DNA from: Acidimicrobiaceae bacterium | GTDB lineage: Bacteria > Actinomycetota > Acidimicrobiia > Acidimicrobiales > Poriferisodalaceae | Length of the DNA stretch: 64,000 nt | Assembly: GCA_026713105.1 (NCBI GenBank) | Contig: JAPOPC010000100.1 | Span: 16,459-80,458 of the forward strand | Reading direction: 5' to 3' | Shown: piece by piece, positions 24,282 to 32,756 of the stretch | Layout: each line of letters begins with the position of its first letter | Position numbering within the stretch: position 1 is the first letter of the stretch | Made by a program: the position numbers and the translations under genes | Notes under the pieces: generated by a model | The model's input: only the letters and a program-made list of their open reading frames with translations | The model's database searches: none | Told to the model about the DNA's origin: nothing

Positions 24282-25341
24282 GTTCCCGAGCGGTCATACC
24301 TCGGCTGCGGTGACCTGCTTCTTCGACCATCGGTGTGGAGAATCCCCCAAAAAGGTCAGTGATGCCCTTGCGATCGAGAGGTTCGTAGAGCTGTCGATAT
24401 TTGCATCTCGACTTGTCCTTGGCGTACCAAAGCAGGTACGAGGCGCTCTCCGGCAATGTTCGTGCGGATGAGCCGCCGGTCGGACGCCAGGTGATCGTTG
24501 CGACCCGGTTCTCGGGGCCGAACACCTCGTCTAACACCAACGCCAGCCGATGGACGTTGATGTCGCCGATCTGACAGAACAACGAGCCGCTGTCGGTGAG
24601 CAGTTCGCGCGCCAGCACCGCTCGTTCGTGGATGCCGTCAAGGTAGGAGTGGATGCCGTTGCGGTAGCTGTCGCGGAACGCGCGCAACGGCATAGTGTCG
24701 CCGACTGGCAGACCGTCAAGCTTCTCGGGCGTTTCCAAACTGCCGGTGGTGGTCTGGAAGTTGGACTTGAAGTTCTGGCCGTAGGGTGGGTCGAAGTAGA
24801 TCATCTGCACTTGGCCGCGCAGGGCGTCTTTGGCGAGCAATGATTGCATCACCGCCGCAGAGTCGCCGTGGATGAGGCGGTTCTGCCAGTGGCCGCTGTG
24901 CTGATACCACTCCCATTCGAGCGCCTCGTCGTCGAGTCCGTCGAAATCGAGCTGCAGCGCACGGCTGACATCGCCACGGCGCAGCTGTTCCACCAGCAAT
25001 GCGGGGGTGACCTTCTCTCGGGTGTACAGCGGCACGCCGGCGAAGCTGTGCGCGGCGTCGGCCTCAGCGTCGCCGCAGATCCGCGAGGTGGCACCCTGAC
25101 GGTCCCATGCCAGCACGGGGTGGGTGCGCAGATCGCGGTCGAGATTCACGGTGTCGCAATCGACACCGGCTTCGTACACCTGCGCTATCGAGTCTGGCAG
25201 CCGCCGCGCCACCGCGAACGCGAGCGGGGCACGGTCGTCATCGGACATCAGCGGCGCCGTCTCCGCGGTGGGCTGGTTGGGTCGCCTTGCCGACGCGTGA
25301 TCATAGGAGCGCGATTCGCTGTCATTCGGCGATGAGGTCAT
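24013..25341 (-). CDS. Type III-like DNA methyltransferase, N-terminal piece (frameshifted)
   Basis: Starts at ATG 25341 with GGGAG upstream. Holds the catalytic DPPY (residues 184-187, IYFDPPYGQNFKSNF) and the region up to the target-recognition domain (EYNGHRYHCGDGRHWRA). The frame then leaves the conserved sequence and stops at 24013. Two short palindromes lie in the switch zone (24086-24097 and 24112-24126), so a small insertion is possible. Downstream of the helicase/nuclease gene by 19 bases, same strand: a modification-restriction pair. Confidence 0.8.
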   Translation of the reverse strand: MTSSPNDSESRSYDHASARRPNQPTAETAPLMSDDDRAPLAFAVARRLPDSIAQVYEAGVDCDTVNLDRDLRTHPVLAWDRQGATSRICGDAEADAAHSFAGVPLYTREKVTPALLVEQLRRGDVSRALQLDFDGLDDEALEWEWYQHSGHWQNRLIHGDSAAVMQSLLAKDALRGQVQMIYFDPPYGQNFKSNFQTTTGSLETPEKLDGLPVGDTMPLRAFRDSYRNGIHSYLDGIHERAVLARELLTDSGSLFCQIGDINVHRLALVLDEVFGPENRVATITWRPTGGSSARTLPESASYLLWYAKDKSRCKYRQLYEPLDRKGITDLFGGFSTPMVEEAGHRSRGMTARERARPEVELPAGAVIWNRENLTSMGASTTGRTRWVEYNGHRYHCGDGRHWRAHGGFASMPRPRAMWLVLARMDAPSLRHRACAVLEAVGD

Positions 25342-25360
25342 GGAATTCTCCCTGGCCGGG

Positions 25361-25771
25361 TCATGGGGCGGCAGATGCGTGGTCGTTCAGGCGCGCCGGC
25401 AGGAGAGCGGCGTCGGTGACGACCTCATAGGCCCAGCGGCGCAGATCGTCAGGCAGTTCCGGCGTGCCGCGGACCGCGGGGATCCAGTGCTCGCGAGTCC
25501 AGCGCTCGGCAGCAAGCGCCTTCGGGTCGACGATGCCTTTGCACTCGATGACGACATTGAGCCCGTTCGTGAGGCGGACGATGAAATCGGGCTCGTAGCG
25601 GCGCCAGGCTCCGTCGAAGTGGTACGGCAGCGACCAGTCGAGTCCGAAGTTGCGGGCCCAGGCGGTTACCCCTGGGTGGCGATCGAGGATGCGAGCGGCG
25701 TCGAGCTCAAGCCGCGAGTGGCACGCGGCGTGGGACAGCTCGCTTCGCTTGGCGACGTAGATGTGCCGCAA
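25361..25771 (-). CDS. Nuclease domain of the restriction subunit, separated by a frameshift
   Basis: Conserved frame that continues the upstream helicase after one base shift. Reading back past the nominal TTG 25771, the frame is sensible up to the C9 tract (for example AVLGRPPLGDTEAVRFE). It ends in a PD-(D/E)XK-type site: YEPDFIVRLTNGLNVVIECKG, with Asp in PDF and Glu-x-Lys in ECK. This would be the DNA-cutting domain. In the sequence as given it is not fused to the motor. Confidence 0.75.
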   Translation of the reverse strand: MRHIYVAKRSELSHAACHSRLELDAARILDRHPGVTAWARNFGLDWSLPYHFDGAWRRYEPDFIVRLTNGLNVVIECKGIVDPKALAAERWTREHWIPAVRGTPELPDDLRRWAYEVVTDAALLPARLNDHASAAP

Positions 25772-28404
25772 TGTCGTCTCGAACCGAACCGCTTCGGTGT
25801 CGCCGAGTGGCGGCCGGCCGAGAACCGCGATCTGCCGCGGGGGGGGGTCGCTGCTGCGCGCGTGCCGAGATCACATGCCGCGATCAACTGCTGGTAGAAG
25901 TCGCGCTTGTTGCGATGCCGCAGCAGCACTGACGCGCTGCGGCATTCGACAGCGGGATGGGCAAGCCACTCGCCCAGCGCACGGTACGCCGACGCAAACA
26001 GTGAGCACCGCCCCGTGCTGCGCAGATCGGCGCCGTCGAAGTCGTGAACCTCATCGACTGCCCGGAGGTCCGGCGCCCCGAACGGTGCGAGCCCGTTTCC
26101 GTCCCCGAGCGTGAGCAGGCTGGCGATCTCGGCAGCGCAGCGCACGCGGGCTGCCTTGTCGCGCTGCAACTCGTCGGGCGACATCAGGATGGTCTCGCCG
26201 GTGACGCCTGCCATCTCGACCAGCTCAGCAGACGCATCCTCGGACACTTCGGCGCGTTGCACGGCCGCAGGGTCGAGCCGGAAGCCGGCCTGCGCCGCGA
26301 CCGCGCGGTACTCGACGACGTGGGGCCAGCTGATCCTCAGACCGGACCGACCACGCACCGTGTGAACCTCGGTGCGCTCAGGCGGCGGCGGCCCCGTCCG
26401 GGTGCCGCGCAACGGCATGAACTCGAAGGGGATGCCGAGCACTTCGGCGTACTCGGGCGTGAGCAGATGCTCCTTGCCCGGCTCATCGCGAAACGACTCG
26501 TACGACGTGCGCCGCAGTGCCCGCCCGGTGACCTGCTCACAGAGCAGTTGCGAGCTGAACGCCCGGAAACCGACGATCTGGTTCACGGTGCGGGCGTCCC
26601 AGCCCTCGGTGAGCATCGACACCGAGATCACGCAGCGCACGCCCGCGCCGAGTCTGCCCGGTTTTCCGACCGTGTTCAGCGCTTCGCGGATCGCATCTGC
26701 TGGCACGTCATCGCCCATGTGCGCCGCCTGCTCCCGGAGCAGCTTCGCAAATCTGGCTGTGATGGCGTCATCGTCGTCGGGCCGCGAGTGCACGAGCAGT
26801 GTGCAGGGGTCGCCTCGCCACTGCGCCGGTCCGCCGTCGGGGTGTTCGACGACGTTGGAGAACTCCTCGAATCGGCCGGCGATCGGCTGGCCGTCGGTGG
26901 TCTCGTAACCGGCGATGTGCTCGTACAGCGCGACCGCGTTGTCGATGGTGTTCGCCACCACGATCAGCACCGGCGGCGTCGGCTGACGGCCCTCGGTGGC
27001 AGCGAACGTGCGACGCCATTCGCCGACCGACGCCGCCAGCGCATCCTCGAGCGGCTGCGGCAGCGTGGCAGTTGCGTCGTCGGTGCGCTTGGGCAGCTTC
27101 TTGGTGGGCGTGTTCTCGTACAGCCTTCGCCACACGGTTGCTGCACCCGCGGTGTCGTCGTCTACCGGCACCCGGGGCACTTTCACCAGCCCCGCTTCGA
27201 TGGCATCCATCAGGCCGAAGTCGGAGGCAACCCATTCGAACATCGGCGTTTCGCCCCGTGCAGCCTTGCCGATCCACATCGGCGTGGCGGAGAAGTCGTA
27301 CACAGGCGATGCTTGACCGCCGAGCCGGTCTTGCTCGCCGAGCGCGCCCATGTCCCGCAGCGTCCGCACCGCGTTGAACCACACTGCCGCGATCTTGTTC
27401 TCGCTCTTCTCTTCGGCGGTCTGCTTTGCGCCGGTTGCCGCGGCGGGCAAGTAGCAGTGATGGGCCTCGTCGTTTATGACCACCAGATCGCCGTGCGCCC
27501 CGCGGCGCGCCAGCAGGTTGCCTGCCACGCGTCGAACCATCGCTTGCGGAGACTCGGTCTGATCGACCCAATCGCTGCCGAGCAGTGCCTTCTGCGCGCC
27601 GCTCGACTCGGTGGGATCGCGCCGACGGAACGCCTGATAGTTCACGACTTCTACCCGCGCTGCCATCAGGTCGTGTTGGAGTTCAGTGGGCACCAGCCCG
27701 AGTTCGGCGTAGACGTTGCCGGGCGAGCCCGGCCGCAGCACTGCCAGCCGGTCGCGCACGGTGAGGCCCGGGGTGAGCACCAAGAACCGCGACGAATGCT
27801 GCAGGTTGCGCTGGCGTCGCGTTCGGACGGCATTCAGCGTCTGCCAGGCAATCAGCATGCCCATCACTGCGGTTTTGCCCGTACCGGTCGCCATCTTGGC
27901 GCAATAGCGCACGATCCCGTCGTTCGCCGCGCGCGAAATTTCCTCCAGGTCGCGTCGCTCGGGTGTGTCGCGCCTGGCCGCCTCCCGCAGCCAGATGAGC
28001 GTCTCGATGGCTTCTCGCTGTGCGAAGAACGGACGCAGCTGCCGATGCGGGGAGTCTTCCGCCCAGTGCACCAGCAGCTTGCGCGTGACCGACGTGGTGC
28101 CGGGAAAGCCGTCGTTGCGCCAGGCGCGGACTCGTTCGCGGATGGCATTGACGAGCCTGTTCTCGGTGTCGGTGTCGAATTCCATCGCCAAGACACCGGT
28201 CTTAGCGTCGTCGGGAACCGGGCGCAGCAACGCTGATGGCCGCCGTCGCGGCAGCGGCGCTTGGCCCGCCATTGCTCTGCCCGCACGGTCGAGCTGCCAA
28301 TGCAGATCCGGTTCGACGTAGGGAGAGCACAGGATCGGATCGACTGCCGGGTCGAACTGGGGCGTTCCATCGACGCCGTTGCTGTGCCCGTCCCCCTCAA
28401 TCAC
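25666..28404 (-). CDS. Type III-like restriction subunit: DEAD/DEAH helicase portion
   Basis: ATP-dependent motor of a restriction enzyme, about 910 residues in this frame, of which those after the C9 tract (from base 25838 down to the stop at 25666) are out-of-phase sequence. GTG 28404 is preferred over 28422 because GGGAG precedes it. Walker A is ATGTGKT in the MATGTGKTAVMGMLIAW segment, the DEAH-like box is NDEAHH, and motif VI is QVTGRALRR. Segments such as SMLTEGWDARTVNQIVGFR are typical of Res subunits. Full function needs the nuclease domain in the next frame and the methyltransferase downstream. Confidence 0.85.
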   Translation of the reverse strand: MIEGDGHSNGVDGTPQFDPAVDPILCSPYVEPDLHWQLDRAGRAMAGQAPLPRRRPSALLRPVPDDAKTGVLAMEFDTDTENRLVNAIRERVRAWRNDGFPGTTSVTRKLLVHWAEDSPHRQLRPFFAQREAIETLIWLREAARRDTPERRDLEEISRAANDGIVRYCAKMATGTGKTAVMGMLIAWQTLNAVRTRRQRNLQHSSRFLVLTPGLTVRDRLAVLRPGSPGNVYAELGLVPTELQHDLMAARVEVVNYQAFRRRDPTESSGAQKALLGSDWVDQTESPQAMVRRVAGNLLARRGAHGDLVVINDEAHHCYLPAAATGAKQTAEEKSENKIAAVWFNAVRTLRDMGALGEQDRLGGQASPVYDFSATPMWIGKAARGETPMFEWVASDFGLMDAIEAGLVKVPRVPVDDDTAGAATVWRRLYENTPTKKLPKRTDDATATLPQPLEDALAASVGEWRRTFAATEGRQPTPPVLIVVANTIDNAVALYEHIAGYETTDGQPIAGRFEEFSNVVEHPDGGPAQWRGDPCTLLVHSRPDDDDAITARFAKLLREQAAHMGDDVPADAIREALNTVGKPGRLGAGVRCVISVSMLTEGWDARTVNQIVGFRAFSSQLLCEQVTGRALRRTSYESFRDEPGKEHLLTPEYAEVLGIPFEFMPLRGTRTGPPPPERTEVHTVRGRSGLRISWPHVVEYRAVAAQAGFRLDPAAVQRAEVSEDASAELVEMAGVTGETILMSPDELQRDKAARVRCAAEIASLLTLGDGNGLAPFGAPDLRAVDEVHDFDGADLRSTGRCSLFASAYRALGEWLAHPAVECRSASVLLRHRNKRDFYQQLIAACDLGTRAAATPPRGRSRFSAGRHSATPKRFGSRRHCGTSTSPSEASCPTPRATRGLSSTPLASSIATQG
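25839..25847. repeat. Nine-base G/C homopolymer at the frameshift point
   Basis: Nine G on the plus strand (C9 in the coding strand) lie exactly where the helicase frame and the nuclease frame must be joined. Adding one C, or removing two, restores a single open frame. It may be a phase-variable tract or a sequencing slip. Confidence 0.7.
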
Positions 28405-28605
28405 GCCCGTCTCCCACTTCACTCAAGACTCGCGCGCCGGCACGCCTTCGTCGGCCTCCACGGACGTGAACGCTAACGAACTGGTGATGCACGAGACGGG
28501 TTCTGACCGGCGTTCGACCATCGGATCCACCATGGCGGCGACGGTAGTGGGGTCCTGTGACAGCGACTGCCTGCGACGCATGCGGTCGTGCGCTCGACGC
28601 CTGGA

Positions 28606-29001
28606 CTACCGCAGTCGCTCGAGTCCTGTTACGGCGTCGAAGCCTTGGTCGAAGCTGAAGATGCGCGTCACGCCGGCCTTCGCCATGACCGCTGCGTGCA
28701 GCGCATCACGGGCTGACAGGCCGTCGACGCTCTCGAGCAGCGACCGTGCGGTGCGGACTTCCGCCACGCCGAAGGAGAGGACGTCGTCAACCAAGGCGTC
28801 AAGACTCGCGAAGGCAGGGTCGATTGCTTCCAGCCGGCCGATGGCGACATAGCGGTGGAGGATTTCTTGGTAGACCTCGACATCAGTGACGAACGTCTCG
28901 CCTGCCTGCGTCAAGCGAGTCAGCACTGCGACAGTTCGATCCTTGTTCGGGTGTGCAGCGCCGATCAGGTACATCGGCACGTTCGAATCGACGAAAATCA
29001 C
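28606..29001 (-). CDS. PIN-domain toxin (VapC-type)
   Basis: 131 residues from GTG 29001, so that the protein begins directly with the PIN strand (IFVDSNVPMYLIGAAHP). Further acidic residues in FVTDVEVYQEIL, LSARDALHAAVM and FSFDQGFD complete the metal site. The antitoxin-like gene ends 10 bases upstream. Predicted endoribonuclease. Confidence 0.82.
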   Translation of the reverse strand: MIFVDSNVPMYLIGAAHPNKDRTVAVLTRLTQAGETFVTDVEVYQEILHRYVAIGRLEAIDPAFASLDALVDDVLSFGVAEVRTARSLLESVDGLSARDALHAAVMAKAGVTRIFSFDQGFDAVTGLERLR

Positions 29002-29011
29002 GGTTGCAAGA

Positions 29012-29266
29012 TCACGAGGCCAATCGGCCCGATTCGATGTCTCGAAGCATTTCGTCGATGCCGCCAGTCGGGAACTCGTGCTGCGATGCTTCGGCAATTG
29101 CCCGAAGCCTCGTGGCGGCCGCGTCAGGCGACTGGCCCATGTCGCTCAGAGCCTTTCGCATGGCTTGCCGAACCCACTCCGCGACTGTCAGATGGCATAC
29201 CTGCGCTGCGCCCCGAATCTCCGTGTACTCGTCTTCATGCACCAGTACTTGCAGCCGTTTCGACAC
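29012..29266 (-). CDS. Ribbon-helix-helix-type antitoxin
   Basis: About 84 residues from GTG 29266 (start uncertain; ATG 29311 is also open). Begins with SKRLQVLVHEDEYTEIRG, a strand plus helix typical of ribbon-helix-helix repressors, followed by VAEWVRQAMRKAL and a C-terminal tail presumed to bind the PIN toxin directly downstream. Confidence 0.65.
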   Translation of the reverse strand: MSKRLQVLVHEDEYTEIRGAAQVCHLTVAEWVRQAMRKALSDMGQSPDAAATRLRAIAEASQHEFPTGGIDEMLRDIESGRLAS

Positions 29267-29523
29267 ATATATGAGTCTATCTGACTGTCGAGTGCGCAGA
29301 TTCTGACTCATACATCGGAAGCGCTCGGGTGAGCAGTTCGCCGAATCGGATGACGACAGCAGTTCCGCCAGACTCTCTACTGAGAGGAAAGAGCCGCTAC
29401 TGAGATTAGACATCGATTCGTGAACTGTGCTAGATTGCGGCGGGACTTGCGCAGGTTCGAGAGCAAGGGTTCTGGGGCGTTACGGTTCGTGTGGACCCGA
29501 AAGCCACGCAGACAGGGGGAGCA
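29267..29523. promoter_or_regulatory. Divergent promoter region of antitoxin and gmaS
   Basis: About 257 bp upstream of gmaS and of the antitoxin. Around 29430 a TAGATT hexamer in the AACTGTGCTAGATTGC stretch could be a -10 element for gmaS. No clear operator is seen. Confidence 0.35.
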
Positions 29524-30924
29524 ATGGCAACCGATCTTGAGAACTTCGTCAACGCTGAGGGACGTGAGGAGCAGATCGCCGAAGTCGAGGCCCGAATAGC
29601 GGCCGACGGCATCCAGTACCTGTACTGCCAATTCGTGTCGGTGACGGGCCGGATCATGGGCAAGGGCATACCCGCCAAGCACTTCGGGATGATCGCCCGC
29701 AAGGGTTTCCAGCTGGTCTACGGCTCGACTGCAAATCTCTTCATCGATCGTCATGGCAACTACATCGGTTATGGCCCCGAGGCCCGCGAGCTCGTCGGTA
29801 TCGGCGAGCCCGAGACGTTCATGCGGCTGCCGTGGGACCACAAGACTGCACGCGTGTGGTGCACCTTGTTCCGGGGCCGCGAGGAAGAGGTAGACGGCGG
29901 CGCGTTCCTGACCTCGGACTGCCGCGGCAACTTGCGGCGGCTCCACGCCGACTTCGAGGCCAAGCACGGTCTGCACCTGCGGGCCGGCTGCGAGCCCGAG
30001 ATGATGTGGCTCAAGGCCGATGCCGACGGCAAGCCGACCGTCGAAGGCATGACGAGGCCGAACTGCTACCACATCGACCAGTTCGCCGAGCTGCAGCCGA
30101 TCATCCACAAGGTGATCGAGTACTGCACCGACATGGGACTCGAGATGATCCAGGGCGATCACGAGGACGCGCCCGGCCAGCTCGAGCTGAACTTCCAATT
30201 CGACCGGGCCGAGCTCACGGCGGATCGGCTCACCACCTACCGCCAGGTCTGCAAGCAGGTCGGCCGTGAGATGGGCGCGTTCCCGTGTTTCATGCCGAAG
30301 CCCTTCATGGGCGTCTCGGCAAATGGCTGCCACCACAACATCTCGCTGTGGGACGCAGACGGCAACAACAAGTTCATGCCCGAGGGTGACGACCCCCAGT
30401 TGCCCGGCCCTGTTGGCATGAAGGCCATCGGCGGCATTCTCGAGCACGTCCGAGGGCTCACCTGCCTGAGCGCGCCGACGGTCAACTCCTACCGGAGGCT
30501 GTGGGACACCGGCTTCTGGGCGCCCGTCTTCGCAGACTGGGGCTTTCAGAACCGCACGACTGCTCTGCGGATCAGCGCGCCGGGCCGCTTCGAGTACCGA
30601 ACGTGCGACAGCTCGGTCAACCCGCACCTGTCCTTCGCTGGACTCTTGATGGCCATGGACGACGGCCTCGACCGCAGCCTCGACCCGGGTCCGCCCGAAG
30701 AGCGCAACATCTACGAGGCCGTGGAGTCGGGCAAGGACGTGCAGAAGATCCCGCTCACCCTCGGTGAGGCCCTCGAGGCGTTCGACGCAGACGAAGTCGT
30801 CAAGGCGGCCCTGCCCGGCGAGATGTACAAGGTGTTCATGCACTACAAGACCGACGAGTGGGAGCGGTTCCTGCACACCGTCTCCGACTGGGACGTGGAG
30901 GAATACCTCGACATCCTGCCCTGA
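29524..30924 (+). CDS. gmaS: Gamma-glutamylmethylamide synthetase (glutamine-synthetase family)
   Basis: 466 residues from ATG 29524, preceded by GGGGGAG. A glutamine-synthetase-fold ligase that joins methylamine to glutamate with ATP, giving gamma-glutamylmethylamide. GS-fold segments are visible: the catalytic CEPEMMWL, GDHEDAPGQLELNF, and the Pro/His/Asn substrate loop in NGCHHNISLWD. It lacks the long C-terminal adenylylation loop of GlnA. Directly followed by mgsABC, which would convert the product to N-methylglutamate; that context is what separates it from an ordinary glutamine synthetase. Confidence 0.9.
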   Translation: MATDLENFVNAEGREEQIAEVEARIAADGIQYLYCQFVSVTGRIMGKGIPAKHFGMIARKGFQLVYGSTANLFIDRHGNYIGYGPEARELVGIGEPETFMRLPWDHKTARVWCTLFRGREEEVDGGAFLTSDCRGNLRRLHADFEAKHGLHLRAGCEPEMMWLKADADGKPTVEGMTRPNCYHIDQFAELQPIIHKVIEYCTDMGLEMIQGDHEDAPGQLELNFQFDRAELTADRLTTYRQVCKQVGREMGAFPCFMPKPFMGVSANGCHHNISLWDADGNNKFMPEGDDPQLPGPVGMKAIGGILEHVRGLTCLSAPTVNSYRRLWDTGFWAPVFADWGFQNRTTALRISAPGRFEYRTCDSSVNPHLSFAGLLMAMDDGLDRSLDPGPPEERNIYEAVESGKDVQKIPLTLGEALEAFDADEVVKAALPGEMYKVFMHYKTDEWERFLHTVSDWDVEEYLDILP

Positions 30925-31022
30925 CCGCCTGCCGGCGCTGCTGATTGCAGGGCCGGCGCACCGAGAGCAACGAACTTGGCAGATCGAAACAGAACAGACG
31001 CACCCACGAAGGGGGTAGCACC

Positions 31023-31952
31023 ATGTGCGGCATAGCCGGAGTGATCCACCGCGACGGATCCGCCGACATCGGAGCGGAGCTCACCGCGATGCTCCAGTCC
31101 ATGAAGCACCGGGGGCCCGATTCCACGGGCTACGCGGTGTACGGGCCGGCCGACGACCTCGTTGTCATCCGGTTCGTGCTGGCCGAGCCCAACAAGAGCA
31201 CGGGCATCGGCATGGCCGAGCGGCTCGAACGGAACCGGGCCGAGGTCGAGAGTCGCCTGGCCAAGATCGGCGCCGAGGTGGCCACGGTCACCAGCGACAC
31301 CGGTTACGCGTTCCGGGCGACCATCCGCTACGGCGGCGATCTGAAGGCTCTGGCCGACTACCTCGAGGACGTACCCGGCTGCGAGGTGCTGTCGCTGGGC
31401 AGCTCGCTCGAGATCATCAAGGATCTGGGCGACGCCTCCACGGTGAGCGATCAGTACAACCTGGGATCGTTCCGCGGCACGCACGGCATCGGCCACGTGC
31501 GCATGGCCACCGAGTCCGAAGTGGACCTCGCCAGTGCGCACCCCTACTGGGCGTACCCGTTCGCTGACGTCGCCGTGGTGCACAACGGCCAGCTCACCAA
31601 CTATCACCAGTGGCGGCGCCGCCTCGAACAGCACGGCCACCGGTTCCAGAGCGAGTGCGACTCCGAGATCATTGCGGTGTACCTCGCTGAGTTCATGTCG
31701 CGGGGGCTGTCGCTGGAGACCTCCATGAAGCACAGCCTCGACGATCTCGATGGTGTCTTCACCTATGTCTGCGTCACCGGCAATCAGCTCGGTGTCGCCA
31801 AGGACGAGATGGCAGCCAAGCCGCTCGTGCTGTTCGAGTCTGACCCGCTGGTGGCCGTGGCCACCGAGGAAGTGGCCATCCGATCGCTGGTGAAGCGTGA
31901 AGTGGTCACCCGAGACCCCTACGAGCGAGAGGTGCTGGTGTGGCAGGTATAG
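31023..31952 (+). CDS. mgsA: N-methylglutamate synthase subunit A (class II glutamine amidotransferase domain)
   Basis: 309 residues from ATG 31023, with AAGGGGG 7 bases upstream. Cys2 directly after the initiator Met (MCGIAGVIHRDG) is the N-terminal nucleophile of class II amidotransferases; here it would act on gamma-glutamylmethylamide, releasing methylamine for transfer. GTHGIGHVRMATES and AVVHNGQLTNYHQWRR are the Arg and Asn/Gly substrate segments of the fold. Overlaps mgsB by 13 bases. Corresponds to the amidotransferase domain of glutamate synthase (GlxB-type). Confidence 0.9.
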   Translation: MCGIAGVIHRDGSADIGAELTAMLQSMKHRGPDSTGYAVYGPADDLVVIRFVLAEPNKSTGIGMAERLERNRAEVESRLAKIGAEVATVTSDTGYAFRATIRYGGDLKALADYLEDVPGCEVLSLGSSLEIIKDLGDASTVSDQYNLGSFRGTHGIGHVRMATESEVDLASAHPYWAYPFADVAVVHNGQLTNYHQWRRRLEQHGHRFQSECDSEIIAVYLAEFMSRGLSLETSMKHSLDDLDGVFTYVCVTGNQLGVAKDEMAAKPLVLFESDPLVAVATEEVAIRSLVKREVVTRDPYEREVLVWQV

Positions 31953-32734
31953 GTTCCCGCAGCGGCGTCTCCTACGACGCCCGGGGCTTGGTCGAGCCCC
32001 ATGCCGAGATGCCCGACAACGTCGAGGTGGACGGGGGCCGGGCGCGCTTTGATGCAGCCGATCTGACCATCCGGCAGATCAACATGGCGCTGCGCAAGCT
32101 CATCTACGACGACGGCATTACCGACGTCACGATCTTGAATCCGGCCTCGAAGCACTCGCTGGCGGTCGGGATCCTGAAGCGCTGCCGCATCCACTTCGAG
32201 GGCAGCCCGGGCTGGTTCGCCTGCGGGCTCATCGACGGGCCAGAGGTGACCATCAACGGCCGTGTCGGCTGGTCGGTGGCCGAGAACATGATGTCGGGCG
32301 TCGTCACCATCGAGCGCGGCGCCGGGTCGCTGACTGGTGCTGCCATCCGCGGCGGCGACCTCATCGTCAAGGGCGACGTGGGTGCTCGCACGGGCATCGA
32401 TCAAAAGGGCGGCACGATCATCGTGCTCGGCGACGTCGGCATCAATACCGGCTTCATGATGCAGCGAGGCCGCCAGATCATCTGCGGCAACGCGGGCATG
32501 AATCTGGGCGACTCGATGTACGACGGTGAGATCTACGTGGCCGGCAAGGTGGCCTCGCTCGGTGTCGACTGCGTGCCTGGCGACTGGACCGACGCCGACA
32601 GCGAGCTGATCGAGCGCAAGTTCGGGATCCACGGGCTCGGCGATCCGCCCGAGTTCCAGAAGTTCGTCTGCGGCAAGGTGCTGCACAACTACGACCAGCT
32701 TGAGCCGTCCGAGCGCAAGCTCGTCATTCACTGA
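31940..32734 (+). CDS. mgsB: N-methylglutamate synthase subunit B (GXGXG beta-helix domain)
   Basis: 264 residues from GTG 31940. Homologous to the glutamate-synthase C-terminal GXGXG right-handed beta-helix. Repeats such as GSLTGAAIRGGDLIVKGDVG and GGTIIVLGDVGINTG show the pattern. It has a structural role connecting the amidotransferase and synthase subunits and their channel. Confidence 0.9.
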   Translation: MAGIGSRSGVSYDARGLVEPHAEMPDNVEVDGGRARFDAADLTIRQINMALRKLIYDDGITDVTILNPASKHSLAVGILKRCRIHFEGSPGWFACGLIDGPEVTINGRVGWSVAENMMSGVVTIERGAGSLTGAAIRGGDLIVKGDVGARTGIDQKGGTIIVLGDVGINTGFMMQRGRQIICGNAGMNLGDSMYDGEIYVAGKVASLGVDCVPGDWTDADSELIERKFGIHGLGDPPEFQKFVCGKVLHNYDQLEPSERKLVIH

Positions 32735-32756
32735 GTAGGGGTAGGGAAGGACAGTC

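Noticed and set aside
26044..28236. Long plus-strand open frame opposite the restriction helicase
   Set aside because: The minus strand carries Walker and DEAH motifs; the plus-strand product is low-complexity Arg/His/Val sequence typical of an antisense shadow.
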